Under the pieces are notes generated by a model. That model was not told the origin of the DNA and did not search any database. It worked only from the letters and a program-made list of their open reading frames with translations. This document shows, piece by piece, positions 53,359-60,402 of a stretch of 64,000 bases of DNA. Both the position numbers and the translations under genes were made by a program. The stretch comes from Geodermatophilus poikilotrophus (GTDB taxonomy: Bacteria; Actinomycetota; Actinomycetes; Mycobacteriales; Geodermatophilaceae), in assembly GCF_900111455.1 (NCBI RefSeq), contig NZ_FOIE01000002.1, forward strand, positions 124,001-188,000, written 5' to 3'. Each line of letters begins with the position of its first letter. The first letter of the stretch is position 1.

Positions 53359-53392
53359 CGAGAGGCCCGGGCCGACCGGCCCAGGCCTCTCG
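53359..53392. terminator. Hairpin between the reductase gene and tRNA-Val
   Basis: CGAGAGGCC-C-GGGCC (53359-53373) pairs with GGCCC-A-GGCCTCTCG (53378-53392) with one mismatch and a four-base loop. It lies between converging genes and can terminate both. Confidence 0.8.
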
Positions 53393-53395
53393 TGC

Positions 53396-53470
53396 TGGTG
53401 GGCGATACTGGGTTCGAACCAGTGACCTCTTCGGTGTGAACGAAGCGCTCTACCACTGAGCCAATCGCCC
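53396..53470 (-). tRNA. tRNA-Val (anticodon CAC), CCA encoded
   Basis: On the minus strand starts GGGCGATTGGCTCAGTGG, has the anticodon stem CTTCG/CGAAG with loop TTCACAC (CAC, reads GUG), TGGTTCGAACCCA T-arm, discriminator A and an encoded CCA at 53396-53398. Outside the anticodon arm it is identical to the tRNA-Val(GAC) gene at 56390. Confidence 0.95.
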
Positions 53471-53495
53471 CTGCGGCAGTCATTCTGCCAGACGC

Positions 53496-53966
53496 TCAGC
53501 GCCAGAGTGGCACCCACCCCGGCACCCAGTCGGGGACGCCCATGGCGTGCAGCACGACCACCAGGACGCCGTAGACGAAGGCGGCGGTGGCCAGGGCGAC
53601 CGCGGCCCGTACCCAGACCCGCTGCCGGCCCAGCCACTCGGTCCACGCCCGGACGTGCCGCCGCGTGAAGTCCAGCAGCCGCTCCGCCCAGGTGAACTCG
53701 GTGGCCAGCAGGAAGAGCCCGGCGATGACGGTGAGCCAGCCCGGCCCGGGCAGCGGGATGGTGACCAGCCCGAATGCGACGACGAGGCCGCCGACCGCGC
53801 CCACGACCAGGCGGTAGCCGTGGTCCAGGGGACGGCGGGCCGCCAGGCGCTGCCGCCAGTGCGTGGCCGCGACGCGCTCCCGCAGTCTGCGGTGGCTGTG
53901 CGCGGCGTGCGCCCGCCGCGCACCGGACGCCGGGGCGCCGGCCTGATCCGCGGCGGACGGGACCAC
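53496..53966 (-). CDS. PGPGW-motif membrane protein (TIGR02611-like)
   Basis: A 156-residue protein with about 50 charged N-terminal residues and three membrane helices. The family motif is in LVTIPLPGPGWLTVIAGLF; the C-terminal helices frame FVYGVLVVVLHAMGVPD. Members are conserved in actinobacteria without known function. I start at the GTG at 53966, four bases after GGAGACG; the longer frame upstream lies inside the anti-sigma gene. It is 14 bases downstream of the anti-sigma gene, so it may belong to that regulon. Confidence 0.85.
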   Translation of the reverse strand: MVPSAADQAGAPASGARRAHAAHSHRRLRERVAATHWRQRLAARRPLDHGYRLVVGAVGGLVVAFGLVTIPLPGPGWLTVIAGLFLLATEFTWAERLLDFTRRHVRAWTEWLGRQRVWVRAAVALATAAFVYGVLVVVLHAMGVPDWVPGWVPLWR

Positions 53967-53980
53967 CGTCTCCGGACCGT

Positions 53981-54868
53981 TCAGCTGGGCACCTCCCCGG
54001 ACGCCACGATCTCGCTCGGCTCCGGTGGAGCCTGCCGGCCGGGCTCGAGGCTCACCGCGTAGCCGGTGTACCCGTCCAGCCCGGACGCCCCGGAGCCTAC
54101 GGTCCAGAGGGCCGGTTGCGGGGACGTGACGTCGAAGGTGCCCAGCGGTGTGGCCGAGCCCGCGTCGGTCCCCCACACCACGTAGGTCTCATCCTGCACG
54201 TCGTTGGGCGCCAGGCCCTGGGTGACCACCTGCACCTGGTCGTCGCGGGCGACGACGGTGGCGACCGTCGTCCCGTCGGCCGACATCGGCGCGATCGTCG
54301 CCTCGCCGGGGGTCAGCAGCGCCTCCACCAGCCGGGCCTGCTCGGCCGCGGTCGCCTGCGCCTCCTCCCGCGCCGAGCTGAGCACCACGTTCCAGGTGCC
54401 CAGGGCCAGGATCGCCGCGACCGCGGCCGCCGCGAGGGCGTTGGGCAGCACCCGGCGCCAGTTGGGCTGCGGCTCCGCCGGGCCCACCGGGAGCGGGGCC
54501 CGGTGTGACCCCGACGGCCGCCCCTCGGGCCGGCGTCCGGGCGCTGGCGCGTCCGCGGCGACGGGCCGCGGCGGCCGCGCCGTCCGCTCGCCGTCCGCGG
54601 GCGTACGGGGCAGCTGCTCGGTCTCCTCCACGGCGGCCCGCAGCCGGTCGCGCAGCCGTTCCGGGGGGTCCGCGGGTGGCAGGTCGCCGGCCAGGGCGCC
54701 CATGACGTCGGTGGTCTCGGCCACCGTCTGCCGGCACCGGGGGCAGGTGGGCAGGTGCGCGGCGAAGAGCTCCTCGTCCTCCGGCTCGAGCGCGTGCAGC
54801 GCCCATCCGACGGCGAGCTCGTCGAAGGACTCGTGCTGCCCGCGACGCGGGTCCCGGGGCGCGTTCAC
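53981..54868 (-). CDS. RskA-type anti-sigma factor
   Basis: Membrane-spanning inhibitor of the ECF sigma factor encoded just upstream. It has 295 residues. The N-terminal zinc-associated anti-sigma domain has HxxxCxxC (His38, Cys42, Cys45 in AAHLPTCPRCRQTV), then a Pro-rich linker, one membrane helix (about 141-165) and an extracytoplasmic RskA C-terminal domain with DETYVVWGTDAGSATPLG. The ZAS cysteines and the external domain suggest control by redox state or regulated proteolysis. GTG at 54868 overlaps the sigma stop. Confidence 0.93.
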   Translation of the reverse strand: MNAPRDPRRGQHESFDELAVGWALHALEPEDEELFAAHLPTCPRCRQTVAETTDVMGALAGDLPPADPPERLRDRLRAAVEETEQLPRTPADGERTARPPRPVAADAPAPGRRPEGRPSGSHRAPLPVGPAEPQPNWRRVLPNALAAAAVAAILALGTWNVVLSSAREEAQATAAEQARLVEALLTPGEATIAPMSADGTTVATVVARDDQVQVVTQGLAPNDVQDETYVVWGTDAGSATPLGTFDVTSPQPALWTVGSGASGLDGYTGYAVSLEPGRQAPPEPSEIVASGEVPS

Positions 54869-55521
54869 CGGCTCGTCCCGTCCGCCGCCGCGGACTCGCC
54901 GACCGCGCCGCCCCGGGCGACACCCGCGGCGCCGCCGAGCTCCTCCCGGAGCCGGCGCATCCCGGCGAGCATGCGTGTCTTCACCGTGCCCAGCGGCGTG
55001 CTGGTCAACGCCGCGACCTCCCGCTGTGTGTAGCCGCCGTAGTAGGCCAGGGTGAGCGCCTCCCGCTGCGGAGCGGGCAGTGCGCTCAGCGCGCCGCGCA
55101 CCTGCTCGGACACCACCCTGCTCCACGCCTCGTCCTCCACGTCCCGGGACGACGTCGGGGTGGAGAGGACGAGGTCCTCTCCCGCTCGCGCCTGCCGGCG
55201 GCGGTGCGACTCCTCCCGGCGGACGGCGTCGACGGCCTTGTGGTGCACCATCGCCAGGAGCCAGGAGGAGAAGGAACCGCGGGCGGCGTCGAAGGCCCCC
55301 GGATCGCGCCAGACGCCGAGGAACACGTCCTGCACCACGTCCTCGGCCAGGACGTCGTCGGCGAGGATCCGCCGCGCGAGCGCGAAGGCGGGGCGGCTGT
55401 ACCGGTCGTAGAGCTCGTCGACGGCACTCCGGTCGCCCGCGCGCATGCGCAGGACCAGGTCGGCGCCCGCCGGGCCGTCCCCGACACGCCGTCCCGGACT
55501 GCTCACGAGCCCCATCGTCAC
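54865..55521 (-). CDS. ECF sigma factor, SigK-like
   Basis: Extracytoplasmic-function sigma factor, 218 residues. Region 2 contains RSAVDELYDRYSRPAFALA, DVLAEDVVQDVFLGVWR and the -10-reading FSSWLLAMVHHKAVDAVRR; region 4 holds ALPAPQREALTLAYYGGYTQ and TPLGTVKTRMLAGMRRLR. The best fit is the SigK group of mycobacteria, which also pairs with an RskA anti-sigma, but SigK and SigL are hard to separate here. It is coupled to its anti-sigma gene and divergent from ssgB across 123 bases. Confidence 0.92.
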   Translation of the reverse strand: MTMGLVSSPGRRVGDGPAGADLVLRMRAGDRSAVDELYDRYSRPAFALARRILADDVLAEDVVQDVFLGVWRDPGAFDAARGSFSSWLLAMVHHKAVDAVRREESHRRRQARAGEDLVLSTPTSSRDVEDEAWSRVVSEQVRGALSALPAPQREALTLAYYGGYTQREVAALTSTPLGTVKTRMLAGMRRLREELGGAAGVARGGAVGESAAADGTSR

Positions 55522-55644
55522 ACGTGGTCTTCGCGACAGGCGGGCGGCGCGGTTCAGGTGCGTCCGGAAGGGGCACTCAGGAGGGTGACGCGCCCGGAGA
55601 GCCGCCAGGCGTCACCTCGGTCAGGGAAGGTCGTTGTTGGAGAG

Positions 55645-56088
55645 ATGATCAACCGCGCCACGCCCGGGTACACGTGTCCGACGACGCTGCACCTGGTCGG
55701 CCCGCAGTCGTGGACCGAGGTCCCCGCGCTGCTCAGCTACGAGATCAGCGACCCCTTCGCCGTGCGGATCACCTTCGGCGACAACGCCGAGGAGGACGGC
55801 ATCTCCTGGCTCGTGGGCCGCGACCTGCTCCACGCCGGCCTCGACCAGCCGGCGGGCGAGGGTGACGTGCGGCTGTGGCCGTCACGGACGTCGGGCGACG
55901 TCCTCTTCCTGCACCTGCGCGCACCCTCGGGTGAGGCGCTGTTCGAGGTCTCCCGCGGCACGGTCGCCGGGTTCCTGCAGCTGACCGCCAGCGTCGTCCC
56001 CTACGGCGAGGAGTCCTCGGTCCTCGAGGTGGACGGCGAACTGGCCGCCCTGCTGTCCAACGGCGGCGCCGACCCGACGGGTCGGTGA
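55645..56088 (+). CDS. ssgB: SsgA-family sporulation/cell division protein, probably SsgB
   Basis: A 147-residue SsgA-like protein. In Streptomyces SsgB marks division sites and recruits FtsZ during sporulation. The fold is shown by SWTEVPALLSYEISDPFAVRI near the start and EVSRGTVAGFLQLTASVVPYG near the end, with DGISWLVGRDLL between. I favour SsgB over other SsgA paralogs because it is the one conserved in non-streptomycete actinobacteria and is near thrS there too. ATG at 55645 with GGAGAG upstream. A second developmental gene in the window besides bldD. Confidence 0.85.
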   Translation: MINRATPGYTCPTTLHLVGPQSWTEVPALLSYEISDPFAVRITFGDNAEEDGISWLVGRDLLHAGLDQPAGEGDVRLWPSRTSGDVLFLHLRAPSGEALFEVSRGTVAGFLQLTASVVPYGEESSVLEVDGELAALLSNGGADPTGR

Positions 56089-56131
56089 ACTGCCGGGGGG
56101 ACCCCCCGTGAACCCCCCTCCGGGGGTCGGG

Positions 56132-56137
56132 TATCGT
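56132..56137 (+). promoter_or_regulatory. Candidate promoter of the tRNA Gly-Cys-Val cluster
   Basis: TATCGT as -10, with TGAACC at 56109-56114 as -35 at a 17-base spacing, starting about 20 bases before tRNA-Gly. The C/G-rich run between them (GGGGGG with CCCCCC) can also form the ssgB terminator. Confidence 0.45.
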
Positions 56138-56157
56138 TCTCCCTGCACGACAGCAAT

Positions 56158-56230
56158 GCGGACGTGGCTCAGTTGGTAGAGCATCACCTTGCCAAGGTGA
56201 GGGTCGCGGGTTCGAATCCCGTCGTCCGCT
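56158..56230 (+). tRNA. tRNA-Gly (anticodon GCC)
   Basis: Begins GCGGACGTGGCTCAGTTGG, anticodon stem TCACC/GGTGA with loop TTGCCAA (GCC), T-arm GGGTTCGAATCCC, acceptor end CGTCCGC and discriminator T. CCA is not encoded. Confidence 0.96.
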
Positions 56231-56271
56231 CGGAACCTCGGGCGCTGGTCGCGAGACCGGCGCCCGTGTGC

Positions 56272-56342
56272 GGTGGAGTGGCCGAGAGGCGAGGCAACGG
56301 CCTGCAAAGCCGTCTACACGGGTTCAAATCCCGTCTCCACCT
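56272..56342 (+). tRNA. tRNA-Cys (anticodon GCA)
   Basis: Begins GGTGGAGTGGCCGAGAGG, anticodon stem ACGGC/GCCGT with loop CTGCAAA (GCA), T-arm GGGTTCAAATCCC, acceptor CTCCACC and discriminator T, the expected base for tRNA-Cys. CCA is not encoded. Confidence 0.95.
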
Positions 56343-56389
56343 CGGCCTCCGCCGAGTGCGGTGGAGCGGACCGGCCGGCAGGCTGGATC

Positions 56390-56461
56390 GGGCGATTGGC
56401 TCAGTGGTAGAGCGCTACCTTGACACGGTAGAGGTCACTGGTTCGAACCCAGTATCGCCCA
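56390..56461 (+). tRNA. tRNA-Val (anticodon GAC)
   Basis: Begins GGGCGATTGGCTCAGTGG, anticodon stem CTACC/GGTAG with loop TTGACAC (GAC), T-arm TGGTTCGAACCCA, discriminator A. CCA is not encoded, unlike its near-identical twin at 53396. Third of a Gly-Cys-Val cluster. Confidence 0.96.
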
Positions 56462-56468
56462 CACACAG

Positions 56469-56501
56469 GTGAGGCCCGGGTCCCGCGGACCCGGGCCTCA
56501 C
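56469..56501. terminator. Strong hairpin after the tRNA cluster
   Basis: GTGAGGCCCGGGTCC (56469-56483) pairs perfectly with GGACCCGGGCCTCAC (56487-56501) around a three-base loop. It ends the tRNA transcript and may also stop transcription from coaE on the other strand. Bases 56502-56617 hold nothing else I can recognise. Confidence 0.85.
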
Positions 56502-56617
56502 TGCACCCCGGGGCCCGCCCCCGCTCCGATCCCCGCCACGACCCGTCCCATGCGGCTCGGGGCGCCGGCAGGCCACCGGGACCAGCCGGACCACCGGACA
56601 CGGGGCGAGTACGCCGG

Positions 56618-57214
56618 TCAGCCGAGGACCGGCGCGACGCGCTCGGCCCAGAAGCGGTCCACCTGCGCCTCGAGGTCCTCGATGCTGCCGCTGTTGTCCA
56701 GCACCACGTCGGCCACGGCCCGGCGCTGCTCGTCGCTGGCCTGCGCGGCGATCCGCGCGCGGGCGTCCTCCTCGGACAGCCCCCGGCCGACGAGCCGCCG
56801 CACGCGGGTGTCCAGGTCGGCCTCCACGACGAGCACCAGGTCGTACGAAGCGGCCTGACCGGTCTCGACGAGCAGCGGCACGTCCTGCACCACCACCGCG
56901 TCCGGCGGCGCAGCAGCGACCAGCTCGGTGGCCCGCGCCCGGACGAGCGGGTGCACGATGCCGTCCAGCCGGCGGCGGGCATCGGGGTCCGCGAACACGA
57001 CCGCGGCCAGGGCCGGACGGTCCAGGGCGCCCTCGGCGGTGAGCACCTCCTGGCCGAACGCCGCGACGACGGCCTGGAGACCCGGCGTCCCCGGCTCCAC
57101 GACCTCGCGGGCGATGCGGTCGGCGTCCACGATCCGCGCGCCGCGGGCGGCGAGCAGCCCGGCCACGGTGCTCTTGCCCGATCCGATCCCGCCGGTCAGC
57201 CCGATCCGCAGCAC
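56618..57214 (-). CDS. coaE: Dephospho-CoA kinase
   Basis: Last step of coenzyme A synthesis. It has 198 residues, P-loop kinase fold: Walker [13 protein letters not shown] at the very N-terminus, [12 protein letters not shown] for the acceptor site and HPLVRARA in the CoA domain. I start at the GTG at 57214 because the Walker motif begins there; the ATG 16 codons earlier adds unlikely sequence. TACTGT ends six bases before this GTG, so it is probably leaderless. The coaE-rpsA-polA neighbourhood is conserved. Confidence 0.95.
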   Translation of the reverse strand: MLRIGLTGGIGSGKSTVAGLLAARGARIVDADRIAREVVEPGTPGLQAVVAAFGQEVLTAEGALDRPALAAVVFADPDARRRLDGIVHPLVRARATELVAAAPPDAVVVQDVPLLVETGQAASYDLVLVVEADLDTRVRRLVGRGLSEEDARARIAAQASDEQRRAVADVVLDNSGSIEDLEAQVDRFWAERVAPVLG

Positions 57215-57220
57215 ACACGG

Positions 57221-57226
57221 ACAGTA
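57221..57226 (-). promoter_or_regulatory. -10 box of a leaderless coaE promoter
   Basis: TACTGT ends six bases before the coaE GTG; no ribosome site. Confidence 0.5.
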
Positions 57227-57358
57227 GCCAGCGGCCGGGGAACGGTCACGGACGGGTAACACCCGCTCGCCCTGCCCGGCGCGTCGCTCCAGTCACACGC
57301 GTCCCATCGGCAACTCTCTCCCCGGCGATCTTCCCCGCCCAGAGAGGCAGAACCGACC

Positions 57359-57631
57359 ATGTCCCGTCCCGCGCACGCCGCCCCCTCGTCGACCCCCGCC
57401 GCCGCCCGGCGCGGCCCCGGTCGGCACCGGCTCGACCGCCCGGCCGGCGTGCGGTGCACGGACCTGCCGATGGTCCGCGAGCGGCTGGAGCGCACCGGCG
57501 CCGCCCGCCCCCGCAACGCGTTCATGCGCTGGCTGTCGGCGACCGCCCCGGCCGGCCGGCACACCTGGCAGTTCCTGGCCACCAGCGGCGGCCGTCCGCG
57601 CACCGCGTTCGCGATCATCCTCAGCCTCTGA
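57359..57631 (+). CDS. Small basic protein of unknown function
   Basis: A 90-residue product in the divergent gap between coaE and rpsA. Third codon positions are almost all G or C, as in the real genes around it. It begins with a disordered Ala/Pro/Arg stretch, then RCTDLPMVRERLERTG and a C-terminal NAFMRWLSATAPAGRHTWQF; no cysteine pair, signal peptide or membrane helix. I do not recognise a family. A GAGAGG lies 11 bases before the ATG, a little far. A regulatory or DNA/RNA-binding role would fit its charge, but that is a guess. Confidence 0.65.
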   Translation: MSRPAHAAPSSTPAAARRGPGRHRLDRPAGVRCTDLPMVRERLERTGAARPRNAFMRWLSATAPAGRHTWQFLATSGGRPRTAFAIILSL

Positions 57632-57656
57632 GCGAGCACCCCCTGCCCTCCGGTCC

Positions 57657-57709
57657 GGCCCCCTGCAGGGTCCCGCCGCGAGCCTGCGAAGGCGGGGCAG
57701 GGGGTCCTC
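57657..57709 (-). repeat. Dispersed palindromic element, copy E
   Basis: On the minus strand opens GGACCCCCTGC, has the core TTCGCAGGCTCGCGGCGGG and closes CCTGCAGGGGGCC. Its outer stem (CCCCCTGC with GCAGGGGG) is perfect and different from the other copies. It lies between the stops of the small plus-strand gene and rpsA. Confidence 0.75.
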
Positions 57710-57740
57710 CGACTCGTCCCTCCACGGGGATGGGAGGGAC

Positions 57741-57780
57741 GGCCGAGGCCCGGGACCCCGCGGGGTCCCGGGCCTCGGCC
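57741..57780. terminator. 40-bp perfect palindrome downstream of rpsA
   Basis: Every base of 57741-57760 (GGCCGAGGCCCGGGACCCCG) is complementary to 57761-57780, with no spacer. As RNA it would make a stem of about 18 pairs. It lies between convergent rpsA and the small gene at 57359, and probably terminates both. There is no T-run. Confidence 0.85.
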
Positions 57781-57814
57781 TCAGGTGGCGCTGTTCAGCT
57801 GTGCTGAGCGGGGA

Positions 57815-59275
57815 TCACTCGCCGCCGGCCAGCTTCGCCCGCAGGGCGGCCAGCGCCTCGTCGCTGGCGAGCGTCCCGCCGGAGGTGTCGCTGGCCTCGG
57901 CCTCGCCGCTGGAGTAGTTGCCACCGGCCGCGGCCTCGGCGTCGGCCTCCTTGGCCGCCGCGATCTGCTTGCGGTGCGCCTCGTAACGGGCCTGGGCCTC
58001 GGCGTACTGCCGCTCCCACGTCTCGCGGGCCTCGTCGTAGCCCTCGAGCCACTCGCCGGTCTCGGCGTCGAAGCCCTCGGGGTAGATGTAGTTGCCCTGC
58101 TCGTCGTAGGACGCGGCCATGCCGTAGGCGGCCGGGTCGAAGGTCTCCTCGTCACCGACGACGCCCTCGTTGGCCTGCTTGAGCGACAGCGAGATCCGAC
58201 GGCGGTCGAGGTCGATGTCGATGACCTTGACCAGGATCTCGTCGCCGACCTGCACGACCTGCTCGGGGATCTCCACGTGGCGCTCGGCCAGCTCGGAGAT
58301 GTGCACCAGACCCTCGATGCCCTCGTCGACCCGGACGAACGCACCGAAGGGCACCAGCTTGGTGACCTTGCCGGGCACGACCTGGCCGATCTGGTGGGTC
58401 CGGGCGAACTGACGCCACGGGTCCTCCTGCGTCGCCTTCAGCGACAGCGAGACCCGCTCCCGGTCCAGGTCGACGTCGAGGACCTCGACGGTGACCTCCT
58501 GGCCGACCTCGACGACCTCGGACGGGTGGTCGATGTGCTTCCAGGACAGCTCGGAGACGTGCACCAGTCCGTCGACCCCACCCAGGTCCACGAACGCACC
58601 GAAGTTGACGATCGAGGACACCACGCCGGTGCGGACCTGGCCCTTGGCGAGCTTGTTGAGGAACTCGCTGCGGACCTCGGACTGGGTCTGCTCCAGCCAC
58701 TGCCGGCGGGAGAGGACGACGTTGTTGCGGTTCTTGTCGAGCTCGATGATCTTGGCCTCGAGCTCGCGGCCCACGTAGGGCTGCAGGTCGCGCACGCGGC
58801 GCATCTCGACCAGCGAGGCGGGGAGGAACCCGCGCAGGCCGATGTCGAGGATGAGGCCGCCCTTGACGACCTCGATGACGGTGCCGGTGACGACCTCGTC
58901 GGCTTCCTTCTTCGCCTCGATCGTGCCCCAGGCGCGCTCGTACTGGGCGCGCTTCTTGGACAGGATCAGGCGGCCTTCCTTGTCCTCCTTCTGGAGGACG
59001 AGGGCTTCCACCTCGTCGCCGACGCTGACGACCTCGTTGGGGTCGACGTCGTGCTTGATGGACAGCTCGCGCGAGGGGATGACGCCCTCGGTCTTGTAGC
59101 CGATGTCCAGCAGCACCTCGTCCCGGTCGACCTTGACGATGACGCCTTCGACGATGTCGCCGTCGTTGAAGTACTTGATCGTCTGGTCGATGGCGGCGAG
59201 GAAGTCCTCGGCGGTGCCGATGTCGTTGACGGCGACCTGGGGGGTGCTGTTAGGACGGACCTGGGTGGAGGTCAT
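57815..59275 (-). CDS. rpsA: 30S ribosomal protein S1
   Basis: RNA-binding ribosomal protein that helps unfold and load mRNA. It has 486 residues and four S1 domains (about 38-108, 126-191, 213-281 and 298-367), as usual for actinobacteria, where E. coli has six. The C-terminal 110 residues are acidic and low-complexity (Ala/Glu/Tyr-rich). I start at the ATG at 59275 ([20 protein letters not shown]), the family start; the frame upstream is open but not conserved. Confidence 0.97.
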   Translation of the reverse strand: MTSTQVRPNSTPQVAVNDIGTAEDFLAAIDQTIKYFNDGDIVEGVIVKVDRDEVLLDIGYKTEGVIPSRELSIKHDVDPNEVVSVGDEVEALVLQKEDKEGRLILSKKRAQYERAWGTIEAKKEADEVVTGTVIEVVKGGLILDIGLRGFLPASLVEMRRVRDLQPYVGRELEAKIIELDKNRNNVVLSRRQWLEQTQSEVRSEFLNKLAKGQVRTGVVSSIVNFGAFVDLGGVDGLVHVSELSWKHIDHPSEVVEVGQEVTVEVLDVDLDRERVSLSLKATQEDPWRQFARTHQIGQVVPGKVTKLVPFGAFVRVDEGIEGLVHISELAERHVEIPEQVVQVGDEILVKVIDIDLDRRRISLSLKQANEGVVGDEETFDPAAYGMAASYDEQGNYIYPEGFDAETGEWLEGYDEARETWERQYAEAQARYEAHRKQIAAAKEADAEAAAGGNYSSGEAEASDTSGGTLASDEALAALRAKLAGGE

Positions 59276-59490
59276 GTGGTCGAGTGCTCCGGACGGGGGG
59301 TGCGTAGGGACAGGACGACCCGCGGCCGGGTGACCGCGGGGAGCGGGGAGAGCCGGCGCGCGCCGATCCCCTGGTGGGTTCAGCACTGACAGACCTCTGG
59401 CGCTCCTCCATGGTACGGAGCCGGGGACCAGCCGGTCCACCTGGGTGGAGCGCCGCTCCGGGCACCCCGGCGTGTCACGATCGGCGTGTC

Positions 59491-60345
59491 ATGGACACCC
59501 CGGCCGCTCCCCCGCCCGACCTGTTCCTCGCCGACGACGGCTACCCGGCGCCGGCCGGCGTCGCCCGCCGGCCGGCGGGCTCGACGGAGTCGGTCCGGGC
59601 CAACCGGCGCTGGTGGGACGCCGCGGCGCCGGCCTACCTCGCCGAGCACGGCAGCGACCTGGGGGACGTCGACTTCCTGTGGTGCCCCGAGGGCCTGCGC
59701 GAGGCCGAGGCGCACCTGCTCGGGGAGGTCGCCGGCCGCCGGGTGCTCGAGGTCGGCTGCGGGTCCGCGCCGTGCTCCCGGTGGCTGCGCCGCGAGGGGG
59801 CCGACGTCGTGGCGTTCGACCTCTCCGGCGGGATGCTGGCCCGCGCCGCCGAGCTCAACCGCGCGACCGGCATCGACGTCCCGCTGCTGCAGGCCGACGT
59901 CGGGGCGTTGCCGCTGGCCTCGGGGAGCGTGGACGTGGCCTGCTCGGCGTTCGGCGGGCTGCCCTTCGTCGCCGACGTCGAGGCGGCGCTGGCGGAGGTG
60001 GCCCGCGTGCTGCGTCCGGGCGGGCGGTTCGTCGCCTCGGTCAACCACCCGATGCGCTGGCCGCTGCCCGACTCCCCCGACCCGGAGGACCTGCGGGTCG
60101 TGTCGTCCTACTTCGACCGGACGCCGTACGTGGAGACCGACGAGGACGGCCGGGCCGTCTACGTCGAGCACCACCGCACGGTCGGCGACTGGGTGCGCGC
60201 CGTCGTCGGGGCGGGCCTGGTCCTCGACGACCTGCTGGAGCCGGAGTGGACGCCGGGCCGCACGCAGCAGTGGGGGCAGTGGTCCCCCGCCCGTGGGGCG
60301 CTCGTCCCCGGCACGCTGATCGTCGTCTGCGGCAAGCCCGCCTGA
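59491..60345 (+). CDS. Class I SAM-dependent methyltransferase
   Basis: A 284-residue methyltransferase. SAM-binding motif I is RVLEVGCGSAPCSRWL, followed by DVVAFDLSGGMLARA, then ADVGALPLASGSVDVACSA and RVLRPGGRFVASVNHPMRW. It begins with a Pro-rich 25-residue leader. Substrate unknown. The gene lies divergent from rpsA across 215 bases in which I see no distinctive sites, and convergent with polA across 57. A methyltransferase at this spot between rpsA and polA is common in actinobacteria. Confidence 0.9.
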   Translation: MDTPAAPPPDLFLADDGYPAPAGVARRPAGSTESVRANRRWWDAAAPAYLAEHGSDLGDVDFLWCPEGLREAEAHLLGEVAGRRVLEVGCGSAPCSRWLRREGADVVAFDLSGGMLARAAELNRATGIDVPLLQADVGALPLASGSVDVACSAFGGLPFVADVEAALAEVARVLRPGGRFVASVNHPMRWPLPDSPDPEDLRVVSSYFDRTPYVETDEDGRAVYVEHHRTVGDWVRAVVGAGLVLDDLLEPEWTPGRTQQWGQWSPARGALVPGTLIVVCGKPA

Positions 60346-60402
60346 ACCCCACCCTCGACCTCGACCAGAGGGTCTGGGTCTCCGCGCGACGGTGTCCTCC
60401 TG

